From positions 1,299 through 34,218 of the forward strand of contig CAJODM010000018.1 of the NCBI GenBank assembly GCA_905233755.1: DNA of 32,920 nucleotides. The letters are read 5' to 3'. How positions within the stretch are numbered: the first letter of the stretch is position 1; each line of letters begins with the position of its first letter. This DNA comes from an uncultured Ruminococcus sp. (GTDB lineage Bacteria; Bacillota; Clostridia; Oscillospirales; Acutalibacteraceae). Below are positions 8,086 through 15,916 of this stretch, piece by piece. The notes beneath the pieces are model-generated. The model made no database searches. It was not told where the DNA came from and worked only from the letters and a program-made list of their open reading frames with translations. The position numbers and the translations under genes were made by a program.

Positions 8086-9318
8086 ATGGAGTACGGACTG
8101 ATCGGCGAGCGGCTGCCGCACAGCTTCTCGAAGGAGATCCATGAGAAGATCGCGGATTATCAATATTCTCTGAAAGAACTAAACCCGGATGAGCTGGAGT
8201 GTTTTATTCTGGAGAAGAATTATAAAGGGCTGAACGTCACCATCCCCTACAAGCAGGCGGTGATCCCGTACCTCGATGAGCTGAGCGACAATGCCGCATC
8301 CATCGGCGCGGTGAACACCATCGTGAACCGCGACGGCACGCTGTACGGTGATAACACCGACTTCGGCGGGATGCAGGCGCTGTTCGAGCATGCGAGCGTG
8401 AGTGTTCGCCATCAGAAGGTGCTGATCCTCGGCACCGGCGGGACCTCGCGCACCGCGCGCGCGGTGGTCGAACGCCTAGGCGCAGCCCTGGTGCTGCGCG
8501 TCAGCCGGAGCGACCGCGAGGGGTGCATCACCTATGACGAGATGCTCGCCCGCCATACCGATGCGGATGTCATCGTGAACACCACCCCCGTCGGGATGTA
8601 CCCGGGGCTGTTCGGCTGTCCGGTCGACCTGACGCGGTTCCCCTCGCTGTCGGGTGTGATCGACGCGGTCTACAACCCGCTGTCGACCCCGCTTGTGACC
8701 CGCGCGCGGGCGATGGATATCCCCGCCGAGGGCGGGCTGTATATGCTGGTCGCCCAGGCGGTGCTGGCATCTGCGCTGTTCACCGGGGATCGGCGCGATC
8801 CCGTGGGGCTGACGAACGATATTTATGAGGAGTTATTGTTCGATAAAAGAAATATCGTGCTGATCGGGATGCCGTCCTCCGGCAAGTCGACCGTCGGGCA
8901 GCTCGTCGCCGAACGCCTGGGGCGTCCGTTTGTCGACACCGACAGCATGATCGTCGAGCGGTACGGCGAGATCGCCGCGCTATTTCGAGAAAAGGGCGAA
9001 GCGTATTTTCGCGAGTGTGAGCACGCGGTCATCGAGGAGCTCGCCCCCAAAACCGGCATGGTGATCGCCACCGGCGGCGGCGCGGTGATCCGCAAGGACA
9101 ACGTGGAGGCGATGCGGCTCAACGGCGCGCTGTACCTGCTCGACCGGCCGCTAGAGCACCTCATCCCGACCGACGACCGGCCGCTTGCAAACGAGAAAGA
9201 GAAGCTGATCGCATTATACGACCGGCGGATGCCGCTGTATATGGACGCCGCCGACTATATCATCGACGCCGACGCTGCCCCCGAACAGGTGGCGCAGGCG
9301 ATCATCTACGGAGAGTGA
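8086..9318 (+). CDS. aroE-aroK: Shikimate dehydrogenase - shikimate kinase fusion
   Basis: 410-aa fusion catalysing two consecutive steps, 3-dehydroshikimate to shikimate (NADPH) and shikimate to shikimate-3-phosphate (ATP). Residues 1 to about 250 are AroE: substrate motif LPHSFSKE, catalytic Lys in NVTIPYKQ, DNTDFGG, and the NADP loop GTGGTSRTAR. Residues about 255-410 are a complete shikimate kinase: P-loop GMPSSGKST, FVDTDSM, ATGGGAV and the lid Arg in DDRPLA. The linker near residue 250 has an in-frame GAGGAG followed by TTG (8836), so separate kinase could also be made. It starts 1 nt after the aroC stop. Both halves keep their key residues. Confidence 0.95.
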   Translation: MEYGLIGERLPHSFSKEIHEKIADYQYSLKELNPDELECFILEKNYKGLNVTIPYKQAVIPYLDELSDNAASIGAVNTIVNRDGTLYGDNTDFGGMQALFEHASVSVRHQKVLILGTGGTSRTARAVVERLGAALVLRVSRSDREGCITYDEMLARHTDADVIVNTTPVGMYPGLFGCPVDLTRFPSLSGVIDAVYNPLSTPLVTRARAMDIPAEGGLYMLVAQAVLASALFTGDRRDPVGLTNDIYEELLFDKRNIVLIGMPSSGKSTVGQLVAERLGRPFVDTDSMIVERYGEIAALFREKGEAYFRECEHAVIEELAPKTGMVIATGGGAVIRKDNVEAMRLNGALYLLDRPLEHLIPTDDRPLANEKEKLIALYDRRMPLYMDAADYIIDADAAPEQVAQAIIYGE

Positions 9319-9323
9319 ACGAT

Positions 9324-9752
9324 ATGAGAATCCGTGTCATCAACGGCCCGAACCTGAATATGCTCGGCATCCGCGAGCCCGATATCTATGGCCGTATGAC
9401 CTATGACGAACTGTGCGGGCTGATCCGCGCCCATGCGGCGAGCCGCTCGATCGAGGTCGATATCCGCCAGAGCAACCACGAGGGCGACCTCGTCGACTGG
9501 ATCCAGCAGACCTACGGCCGGTATGACGGCATCGTCATCAACCCCGGCGCCTATACACACACGAGCGTTGCGCTGCTCGATGCGGTCAAGGCGGTCGGCG
9601 TGCCGACGGTCGAGGTGCATATCTCAGACGTCAGCTCGCGCGAGGAGTTCCGCCAAATCAGCTATATCCGCTCGGCGTGCGTGTGCACGATCGCCGGACG
9701 CGGGGTACAGGGCTACCTTGACGCGATCGACGTTCTGTGCGGCGAGGTGTAG
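9324..9752 (+). CDS. aroQ: Type II 3-dehydroquinate dehydratase
   Basis: Dehydrates 3-dehydroquinate to 3-dehydroshikimate. 142 aa, the usual size for the small type II enzyme. Seen are the GPNLNMLGIREPDIYG N-terminus with the catalytic Tyr in the IYG/TYDEL flexible loop, SNHEGDLVDWIQ, INPGAYTHTSVALLDA, and the HISDVSSREEFR block containing the catalytic His. The start at 9324 gives the conserved N-terminus and follows GGAGAG; an in-frame GTG at 9315 overlaps the aroE-aroK stop. Filling the third step, it completes the pathway within one operon. Confidence 0.96.
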   Translation: MRIRVINGPNLNMLGIREPDIYGRMTYDELCGLIRAHAASRSIEVDIRQSNHEGDLVDWIQQTYGRYDGIVINPGAYTHTSVALLDAVKAVGVPTVEVHISDVSSREEFRQISYIRSACVCTIAGRGVQGYLDAIDVLCGEV

Positions 9753-9753
9753 G

Positions 9754-10971
9754 ATGCGCGTACGGATAGAACCGTCCAGGGCTTTTGGCACCGTTATGGT
9801 CCCGCCGTCAAAGAGCATGGCACACCGGCTGCTCATCTGCGCGGGGTTGTCCGACGGCGAGAGCGTGGTGCGGCGGCTGTCGCTGTCGCGCGATATAACG
9901 GCGACGATCGGGTGCCTTCGAGCGCTGGGGGCTAAGATCACGCTCACCGGCGATACCGCCGTCGTGCGCGGCACGAACGTGCTCTATCGACAGGAGAACG
10001 CGGTGCTGCGGTGTGACGAATGCGGCAGCACGCTGCGGTTTTTCATCCCGCTGTGTATGCTGTCACAGGGGCGCGCCACCCTCACCGGCACCCCCTACCT
10101 GATGAGCCGCCCGCTGTCGGTCTATGAGGAGATCGCCCGCGCACGCTCTCTGTACTATGACAAGGGCGCGGATGCGGTCACGGTCGGCGGCGCGCTTGCT
10201 GCCGGCGTCTATCGCATCCCCGGCAACATCAGCTCCCAGTTCGTCTCGGGGCTGCTGTTCGCGCTGCCGATGCTGCCGGACGACAGCGAGATCGTCCTGA
10301 TCCCGCCGGTCGAGAGCCGTCCCTATATCGACATGACGGTATCGTCGCTCAACGCCTTCGGCGTGGCGGTATCGTCCGACGGCGATACCTACCGGATCGC
10401 GGGCGGACAGCGGTACGTAGCACGCTCAGTCACCGTCGAGGGCGACTGCTCGAACGCCGCGTTCTTCGAGGCGTTGAATGCCGCCGGCGGCGCGGTCGAG
10501 GTCGCCGGGCTGTCTCCCGATACCCTGCAGGGGGACCGGGTCTATAAGCGTCTTTTTGAGAGAATCAGAACCTCGCACGAGGTCATTGATATCAGCGACT
10601 GTCCCGATCTCGGGCCGGTGCTGTTCGCGGTCGCAGCACTGCAGGGAGGCGGCATGTTCAGCGGCACCGCGCGGCTGCGGTTCAAGGAGAGCGACCGCGC
10701 GGCTGCGATGCGTGCGGAGCTAAATAAGTTCGGCGCAGATACACAGGTCGGCGAGAACACCGTGACGGTGCGCGCAGGCGACCTGCACGCGCCGAACGAG
10801 CTGCTCGACGGACACGGCGACCATCGTATCGTGATGGCGCTGTCGGTGCTGGCGGCGCGGTTCGGCGGCGTGATAGACGGCGCCGAACAAGTAGAAAAGA
10901 GCTTTCCCGACTTCTTTGATCGGTTGAGGGAGCTGCATGTGGAGGTATCAGAAGATGGAATGGATCAGTAA
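9754..10971 (+). CDS. aroA: EPSP synthase (3-phosphoshikimate 1-carboxyvinyltransferase)
   Basis: Joins shikimate-3-phosphate and PEP to make EPSP. 405 aa, a little shorter than the usual 420-440. Motifs: PPSKSMAHR with the PEP-binding Lys, CGSTLRFFIPL in place of the common GNAGTAxR loop, SSQFVSGLLFALP, EGDCSNAAFF, RLRFKESDRAAAM and GHGDHRIVMA. The start at 9754 lies 1 nt after the aroQ stop and gives the conserved N-terminus; the same frame is open far upstream through aroQ, but that part is antiparalogous noise. The altered glycine loop is notable because that site affects glyphosate binding in known EPSP synthases. Confidence 0.95.
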   Translation: MRVRIEPSRAFGTVMVPPSKSMAHRLLICAGLSDGESVVRRLSLSRDITATIGCLRALGAKITLTGDTAVVRGTNVLYRQENAVLRCDECGSTLRFFIPLCMLSQGRATLTGTPYLMSRPLSVYEEIARARSLYYDKGADAVTVGGALAAGVYRIPGNISSQFVSGLLFALPMLPDDSEIVLIPPVESRPYIDMTVSSLNAFGVAVSSDGDTYRIAGGQRYVARSVTVEGDCSNAAFFEALNAAGGAVEVAGLSPDTLQGDRVYKRLFERIRTSHEVIDISDCPDLGPVLFAVAALQGGGMFSGTARLRFKESDRAAAMRAELNKFGADTQVGENTVTVRAGDLHAPNELLDGHGDHRIVMALSVLAARFGGVIDGAEQVEKSFPDFFDRLRELHVEVSEDGMDQ

Positions 10972-11809
10972 CTCGCGGATCCTGATCGTGGGGCTGGGGC
11001 TGATCGGCGGCTCCTATGCCAAGGCGCTCAAGCGGCTCGGGTTCCACGTCACCGCGATCGAGAAGCGGCGCAGCGCCGTGGACTTTGCGCTGGCAAACGG
11101 GATCGTCGACGAGGCGTACACCTCGGTGGTAGGCGATGTGGTAGCGTCCGCCGACGCGGTGATCTTCGGGCTGTATCCGAAGGTGTTCGTCGAGTGGATC
11201 GAGAGCTACCAGCAGTATTTCAGGAGCGGCGCGATGATCACCGACGTGACCGGCGTCAAGTCGTGCATCGTCTATGATATCCAGCGGATGCTGCGGGACG
11301 ACGTCGAGTTCATCGCCTCGCACCCCATGGCGGGCAAGGAGGTCTACGGCGTCGAGAACGCCGACGACGCGATCTTTCGCGGGGCGAACTTCATCATCAC
11401 GCCCACCGAGCAGAACACCCAGTCCGCGATCGCGTGGGCGCAGAGCATGGGGCGGCTGCTGGGGTTCTGCCATATCGCGGTGCTGTCGCCCGAGGAACAC
11501 GACGAGATGATCGGCTATCTGTCCCAGCTGACGCACTGTATCGCCGTCGCGCTGATGACGTGCTCCGACAACCAGCATCTGGTCGACTATACCGGCGACT
11601 CGTTCCGCGATCTGACGCGGATCGCCAACATCAACGACGCGATGTGGTCCGAGCTGTTCATGCTCAACCGCGAGATGCTGCTGCGGTATATGGATATCTT
11701 CTCGAGCGAGTTCCTCTCGATGCGCGATATGATCGAGAAGGGTGACGTCGAATCGCTGCGCGAGAAGATGCGGCTGTCGACCGAACGCCGCGCGTATTTC
11801 AATCGGTAG
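10955..11809 (+). CDS. tyrA: Prephenate dehydrogenase
   Basis: NAD(P)-dependent oxidative decarboxylation of prephenate to 4-hydroxyphenylpyruvate, the tyrosine branch. 284 aa. The Rossmann motif is VGLGLIGGSYAKAL at the N-terminus; later come the active-site SHPMAGKE motif and LSQLTHCIAVAL. No ACT domain is appended, unlike the B. subtilis enzyme, so tyrosine feedback may differ. The start at 10955 is preferred because GGAGG (10941-10945) precedes it by 9 nt; the ATG at 10937 lies upstream of that site. Overlaps the end of aroA by 17 nt. Confidence 0.94.
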   Translation: MEWISNSRILIVGLGLIGGSYAKALKRLGFHVTAIEKRRSAVDFALANGIVDEAYTSVVGDVVASADAVIFGLYPKVFVEWIESYQQYFRSGAMITDVTGVKSCIVYDIQRMLRDDVEFIASHPMAGKEVYGVENADDAIFRGANFIITPTEQNTQSAIAWAQSMGRLLGFCHIAVLSPEEHDEMIGYLSQLTHCIAVALMTCSDNQHLVDYTGDSFRDLTRIANINDAMWSELFMLNREMLLRYMDIFSSEFLSMRDMIEKGDVESLREKMRLSTERRAYFNR

Positions 11810-11821
11810 GAGGATCGCACG

Positions 11822-12856
11822 ATGCAGATGAATATGGAATTTGAACGAAAGCTGACCATCCCCATGGATGTCAAAAAGATGTACCCCCTCGACAAATCGC
11901 TGCGCGAGACGGTCGCCGACCGCGACGAACAGCTCAAAGCCATCTTTCGCAACGAGGACGACCGGCTCATCCTCGTCATCGGGCCGTGCTCGGCGGATAA
12001 CGAGGACAGCGTCATCGACTATATCACGCGCCTTAGGCGCGTCCAGGATGCGGTCGCCGACCGGGTGTTCATCATCCCGCGCATCTATACCAACAAGCCC
12101 CGCACCACCGGCTCGGGCTATAAGGGGATGCTCCACCAGCCCGACCCGAACCAAAAGCCCGATATGTTCAAGGGGATCGTCGCCATCCGCTCGATGCACC
12201 TGCGCGCGCTGCGCGAGACGGGGTTCTCGTGTGCGGATGAGATGCTCTATCCCGAGAACCACCGCTACCTCGACGATATCCTCGCCTATGTCGCCATCGG
12301 CGCGCGTTCGGTCGAGAACCAGCAGCACCGGCTCGTCAGCTCGGGGGTGGATGTGCCCGTGGGGATGAAGAACCCCACCGGCGGCGACCTGTCGGTCATG
12401 ATGAACTCGATCACCGCCGCCCAGCACGGACACACGTTCCTGTACCGCGGGTGGGAGGTGCACTCGAAGGGCAACCCCTATACCCATGCGATCCTGCGCG
12501 GCTATATGAACAAGCACGGCGAGAGCTTGCCGAACTATCACTATGAGGATATCATGCATCTGCTGCGGCTGTACAGCGAGGGTGTGTTCAGCTATCCCTC
12601 CTGTATCATCGACACCAACCACTCGAACTCGAACAAGCAGTACCTCGAGCAGCCCCGCATCGTCAAGGAGGTGCTCGCCTTCCGCCGTTATAACGACGAT
12701 ATCCGGCAGCTGGTCAAGGGATTCATGATCGAGAGCTATATCGAGGACGGCTGCCAGCAGCTCGGTGACGGCGTCTATGGCAAGAGCATCACCGACCCGT
12801 GCCTCGGGTGGGAGAAGACCGAACGCCTCATCATGGAGATTGCCGAGCTCTCGTGA
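11822..12856 (+). CDS. aroF: 3-deoxy-7-phosphoheptulonate (DAHP) synthase, AroFGH type
   Basis: Entry enzyme of the shikimate pathway, condensing PEP with erythrose-4-phosphate. 344 aa, class I alpha (AroF/G/H) type. Metal ligands are all present: Cys in IGPCSADN, His in DTNHSNSNK, Glu in MIESYIEDG and Asp in ITDPCLGW. Also seen are the PEP-binding KPRTTGSGYKG and IGARSVENQQHR. An N-terminal extension of about 40 residues, used for feedback inhibition in this subfamily, is retained. AGGAGG precedes the ATG. It is the last gene of the operon, so the leader attenuator would also set entry flux. Whether it is inhibited by Phe, Tyr or Trp cannot be read from the sequence. Confidence 0.93.
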   Translation: MQMNMEFERKLTIPMDVKKMYPLDKSLRETVADRDEQLKAIFRNEDDRLILVIGPCSADNEDSVIDYITRLRRVQDAVADRVFIIPRIYTNKPRTTGSGYKGMLHQPDPNQKPDMFKGIVAIRSMHLRALRETGFSCADEMLYPENHRYLDDILAYVAIGARSVENQQHRLVSSGVDVPVGMKNPTGGDLSVMMNSITAAQHGHTFLYRGWEVHSKGNPYTHAILRGYMNKHGESLPNYHYEDIMHLLRLYSEGVFSYPSCIIDTNHSNSNKQYLEQPRIVKEVLAFRRYNDDIRQLVKGFMIESYIEDGCQQLGDGVYGKSITDPCLGWEKTERLIMEIAELS

Positions 12857-12874
12857 AGGATCTCGTTTTTTTCA

Positions 12875-12911
12875 GAAAGGTTGCATAGTTTTATGCAACT
12901 TTTCTTTTTTT
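12875..12911 (+). terminator. Terminator of the aromatic operon (hairpin copy A)
   Basis: GAAAGGTTGCATA/TATGCAACTTTTC 13-bp stem, GTTT loop, then seven T. The 20-nt core at 12880-12899, GTTGCATAGTTTTATGCAAC, is found again in the opposite orientation at 25919-25938. Confidence 0.9.
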
Positions 12912-13013
12912 CACGCCTTTGGTGAAGGGGTCTGCATCGCAGGACGGACACCTTCTGCCCCATTTCGTCATATGATGTACGGGGATATCTATTGAACCGA
13001 AGGATGTGAAATA

Positions 13014-13961
13014 ATGTCAACCTCTGTTGATAAGATCCTCTCCGTTGCCCGCGCCCAGGTCGGGACAAAGGCAACGAACTACAAGAAGTGCAAGTACAAC
13101 ACCTGGTACTACGGCTCGGCGGTGTCGGGATCATCGTATGACTGGTGCGAGACCTTCGTCCAGTGGGTGTTCAACGAGGCGGGCGCGTCGTCGCTCCTCT
13201 ACACCAAGACCGCAAACTGCGGCGCCCAGGCAAAGGCGTTCTATGACAAGAGCCGGCTCGTTACCTCGGGCTACCGATCGGGCGACGTGGTGTTCTTCCA
13301 CTGGTCTAACGACAAGTCGAGCTATGTGCCGTCGGTCTATAGCTGTGACCATGTCGGGATCATCGAGAGCGTGAATACCGACGGTACCATCACGACCATC
13401 GAGGGCAACACCGGATCCTCTGCGAACGGCGAGGTGATGCGGCGTACCCGCTCGCTGTCGGTGGTATCGTGCGCGGGTCGCCCCGCCTATGTCGGAGCGG
13501 CATCGACGGTGACGACGACCGCGCCGCTGCCCTCTGCGCTCTATCGCGTGCGCGCGGGCGGCAAGTGGTACAAGGAGGTCGACGGCACCTCGGGCTATGC
13601 CGGCGAGATCGGCAAGCCGATCACCGATATCGCGATCAAGGTCACGAAGGGATCGGTCAAGTACCGCGTCCACCTCAAGGGCGGCAAGTGGCTGCCGTGG
13701 GTCACGGGCTATAATATCGGCGACGATGAGAACGGCTATGCCGGCGACAAAAAGTTGATTGACGCCATCGAGGTGTACTACAACACCCCTGCGGACGTGG
13801 TGCAGTCGACCGGATATCTGCGGGCTAAGTACCGCGTCGCGCCGCTCAACTGCGCCTACTACGCGTGGCAGTACGACACCGAGACCTCGGGTTCTCAGGA
13901 CGGCTATGCGGGTGTGATGGGGAACGCTATCGACCGGTTCCAGCTCACGCTGTCAAAGTAA
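13014..13961 (+). CDS. CHAP-type peptidoglycan hydrolase with three ChW-like repeats
   Basis: 315-aa probable cell-wall hydrolase. Residues 1-160 form a CHAP/NlpC-type domain with Cys45 in YDWCETFVQWV, His113 in CDHVGIIE and Glu130/Asn132 in IEGNT. After a Thr-rich linker come three repeats (about residues 177-315) of the pattern YRV..GGKW...GYAG..G..I..I.I, resembling clostridial hydrophobic-W (ChW) wall-binding repeats. There is no signal peptide or membrane segment, which fits an endolysin released by lysis or a holin better than a secreted autolysin. It lies beside the phage-derived operon but on the other strand, with its own terminator; a partnership with those genes is inference. Confidence 0.8.
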   Translation: MSTSVDKILSVARAQVGTKATNYKKCKYNTWYYGSAVSGSSYDWCETFVQWVFNEAGASSLLYTKTANCGAQAKAFYDKSRLVTSGYRSGDVVFFHWSNDKSSYVPSVYSCDHVGIIESVNTDGTITTIEGNTGSSANGEVMRRTRSLSVVSCAGRPAYVGAASTVTTTAPLPSALYRVRAGGKWYKEVDGTSGYAGEIGKPITDIAIKVTKGSVKYRVHLKGGKWLPWVTGYNIGDDENGYAGDKKLIDAIEVYYNTPADVVQSTGYLRAKYRVAPLNCAYYAWQYDTETSGSQDGYAGVMGNAIDRFQLTLSK

Positions 13962-13976
13962 TCTGCCATCATTTTC

Positions 13977-14020
13977 CCGGTGCTGTATCGCAGAAAAGCT
14001 GCGGTACAGCATCGGTTTTT
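13977..14020 (+). terminator. Terminator after the lysin gene
   Basis: Long stem CCGGTGCTGTATCGCAG pairing with CTGCGGTACAGCATCGG (17 pairs, two G-T), AAAAG loop, then TTTTT. Confidence 0.9.
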
Positions 14021-14087
14021 GTACATATGTCACAGCGGATGGGCGGTACTTTTGTCAGGTTTTTCCAGAAAGAAATGAAACTTTCTA

Positions 14088-14117
14088 TTGACAAGTGACC
14101 CGCAACAATGGTACAAT
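14088..14117 (+). promoter_or_regulatory. Sigma-A-type promoter of the surface protein gene
   Basis: TTGACA (14088-14093), 18-bp spacer, TACAAT (14112-14117). It sits about 45 bp before the start codon at 14162. Confidence 0.8.
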
Positions 14118-14161
14118 GAACACAAATATGGAGTTAATGTAACTATGAGGAGATGTATAGG

Positions 14162-14614
14162 ATGAAAAAGATAATCGCACTTGTACTGGCTATGACGCTC
14201 GTATTTGCCCTGGCTGTTTCCACTGCCGCGCTGAAGAGCCCCGAGCCGGATGAATACTTCTATATCAACGTGAACATCAACGGTTCCGGCAACGCCTATG
14301 CCCAGCCCTACCGTATCGAGAAGGGCTCCGAGGAACCCATTACCCTGACCGCGCCCGAGGGCGACTTTGTCAGATGGGAGATCTCCGGCGACTACAAGCT
14401 CGTCGACGGCAAGCTCACCGATAAGGTGATCAAGATCATCGCCTACTCCGATTTGACGGTCGATGCGGTCTTTGCCGATGCCGGCAAGAAGAGTGACGGC
14501 GGCAACGAGAGCTCCACCTCGCCCAAGACCGGCGACACCGTGTACTATGTCATCGGGATGATGGCGCTCGCGATGGCGGCAGCCCTTGTCGCCCGCAAGA
14601 AGATCAAGGCATAA
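14162..14614 (+). CDS. Small secreted surface protein with sortase-type C-terminus
   Basis: 150-aa protein with an N-terminal signal peptide (MKKIIALVLAMTLVFALAVS, cleavage likely after STAA). The mature domain of about 80 residues is probably beta-rich and holds an acidic, repetitive-looking region (APEGDFVRWEISGDYKL). The C-terminus has SPKTGD, a hydrophobic segment and a KKIK tail, the layout of an LPXTG-type sorting signal with a variant first residue. It is therefore probably wall-anchored or membrane-held. The start at 14162 is chosen from GAGGAG 9 nt upstream; an ATG at 14153 lies directly on that site. Own promoter and terminator make it a single-gene unit. The central domain is not recognised. 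Confidence 0.8.
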   Translation: MKKIIALVLAMTLVFALAVSTAALKSPEPDEYFYINVNINGSGNAYAQPYRIEKGSEEPITLTAPEGDFVRWEISGDYKLVDGKLTDKVIKIIAYSDLTVDAVFADAGKKSDGGNESSTSPKTGDTVYYVIGMMALAMAAALVARKKIKA

Positions 14615-14634
14615 TTTAACCCGTTAACTCCACC

Positions 14635-14667
14635 GAGCTGTCGCGTGATGCGGCAGCTCTTTTTTTG
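14635..14667 (+). terminator. Terminator after the surface protein gene
   Basis: GAGCTGTCGC/GCGGCAGCTC stem (10 pairs, one G-T) with a 5-nt loop, then a T8 tract. Confidence 0.88.
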
Positions 14668-14783
14668 ATTTCGGAACCTGCCTGCAGGCGTTCGCGCGTC
14701 CTCTGCAGAGCAAAATGCTATGCCCCATGATCATCGCGAGAGCTTTGCCCGCCTATCGCCTGTGCCCATATATCTGACAACAC

Positions 14784-14823
14784 AAAACCTCCTATGACAG
14801 CGTTCCCGCCGTCACAGGAGGTT
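14784..14823 (-). terminator. Terminator of the phage-derived operon
   Basis: On the minus strand AACCTCCTGTGAC pairs with GTCATAGGAGGTT (one mismatch) and is followed by TTTTGTGTTGT. It lies 47 nt after the last structural gene. The plus-strand side is followed by CTTCTTT, so it may act weakly in both directions. Confidence 0.75.
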
Positions 14824-14869
14824 CTTCTTTATGGTTCCGAATGTGGGTATCGCTACCCGTTATCCGCGC

Positions 14870-15334
14870 TTACTTGAACAGCAGCGCGACATACTGGCCG
14901 TCCTCTTCGTTGAGGTTGCGCAGCACGCCCGCAGAGGCGGTCGAATCCTGATAGACCGTGAATCCGGCGGATACGATCGCCACCCCCGACGATGCGCCCA
15001 GCCCGTAGCACGACACCGCCGCGTTCACCACGGTCGCACCGTCCGACTGCACGGTGAACGGCACGTTCTTCTTATAGACGATGACGGCGCTCGGGCGGTA
15101 GTCGGTCGATACGGTGCGGCTCGCCGCTCCGGTGCCCGCATAGGTCACCATGGTGTAGGGCGTCAGCGCCTTTGCCTTCTCGGCAGAGGACATATGCACC
15201 GATGTGTTGTTGACGTGCCCGCCGAGGATGTTGTCGATGATCGCGTTATCCGCGACGAAGTCGGCACGCTTGGGCTTATCGGCAGACGCCCAGGCGCACA
15301 GCCCGAGGCTCGATGTATAGCTTGATGATGCCAT
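14870..15334 (-). CDS. Short tail-fibre-like or appendage protein
   Basis: 154-aa protein whose first 50 residues (SLGLCAWASADKPKRADF, then a DN..ID..LGGHV segment) follow a pattern common at the N-terminus of Firmicutes phage fibre and minor structural proteins. The remainder is Ser/Thr/Val-rich and probably beta-structured, with no long fibre repeat. In PBSX-type order this is the XkdV position. It is very short for a receptor-binding fibre. AGGAAGGAG precedes the ATG. Last gene of the operon, just before the terminator. Confidence 0.6.
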   Translation of the reverse strand: MASSSYTSSLGLCAWASADKPKRADFVADNAIIDNILGGHVNNTSVHMSSAEKAKALTPYTMVTYAGTGAASRTVSTDYRPSAVIVYKKNVPFTVQSDGATVVNAAVSCYGLGASSGVAIVSAGFTVYQDSTASAGVLRNLNEEDGQYVALLFK

Positions 15335-15352
15335 AGCTTCTCCTTCCTTTCT

Positions 15353-15916
15353 CTAAGAATCGATCTGATCGAACGCGGTCCATGTCATATCCAGCGCGTC
15401 GATCTCGTCGAAGGTCAGCCCCTTTGCGTCGAGCTCGGACCACGGCAGGGTGTTGAAGCACACCTGCACCTCCAGATGCGCGGGACACATCTGTTCGATC
15501 TCGCGCAGGATCAACGCCTGCTCGCCGGCGGTATAGTCGGTATCTGCGATGATATTCAGCCGAAACGCCGTCGGGTACTCAGACAGCGTATAGCTGAGGT
15601 TCAGCGAGTCGAGCGCCGTCGCCATCTTTGACGGGGTGAAGCTGTCGCTGCCGAGCAGCAGCCGCTTACACAGCATCCCTCGCCGCTGTGCGAGCGAGAG
15701 CGACGAGCGCACCGGCCCGAAGATCCTCTCAAACCCCTCGAGCCCCTCCTCTATCGCAGTGGCAAAGAACGCCTCGTTCAGCACGCTGTCGAGCAGGTTC
15801 TCGACCCGATCGAGCTCCCGCGCATAGACGGTCAGCTCCTCAGTCAGCGCGTCGCCCGTCATCTCATATACCCCGATGTCGCTGAGCTTTCGGATCATTG
15901 ACGCCAGCACAGACAT
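15353..15916 (-). CDS. Baseplate/tail protein, YmfQ/XkdU-like (tail protein I equivalent)
   Basis: 187-aa protein of the YmfQ family (DUF2313), the partner that follows the baseplate J protein in PBSX and Mu-like contractile tails. Seen are an N-terminal helical region (ELTVYARELDRVENLLDSVLNE), LAQRRGMLCKRL, the TPSKMATALDSLNLSYTLSEYP segment, and a C-terminal part with the MCPAHLEVQV motif typical of this family. Its start overlaps the end of the baseplate J gene (ATGA). Full length, no disruption. Confidence 0.82.
   Translation of the reverse strand: MSVLASMIRKLSDIGVYEMTGDALTEELTVYARELDRVENLLDSVLNEAFFATAIEEGLEGFERIFGPVRSSLSLAQRRGMLCKRLLLGSDSFTPSKMATALDSLNLSYTLSEYPTAFRLNIIADTDYTAGEQALILREIEQMCPAHLEVQVCFNTLPWSELDAKGLTFDEIDALDMTWTAFDQIDS

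Noticed and set aside
6540..8230. Short AT-rich patches inside aroB, aroC and aroE suggesting insertions or frameshifts.
   Set aside because: Reading frames and conserved motifs run through them unbroken; they look like local codon-use variation.
10682..12622. A 646-codon open frame on the minus strand, and several other long antisense frames in the aromatic operon.
   Set aside because: They lie opposite well-defined enzymes and have His/Arg/Asp/Val-rich, low-complexity translations typical of the complement of high-GC genes. No ribosome sites or family motifs.
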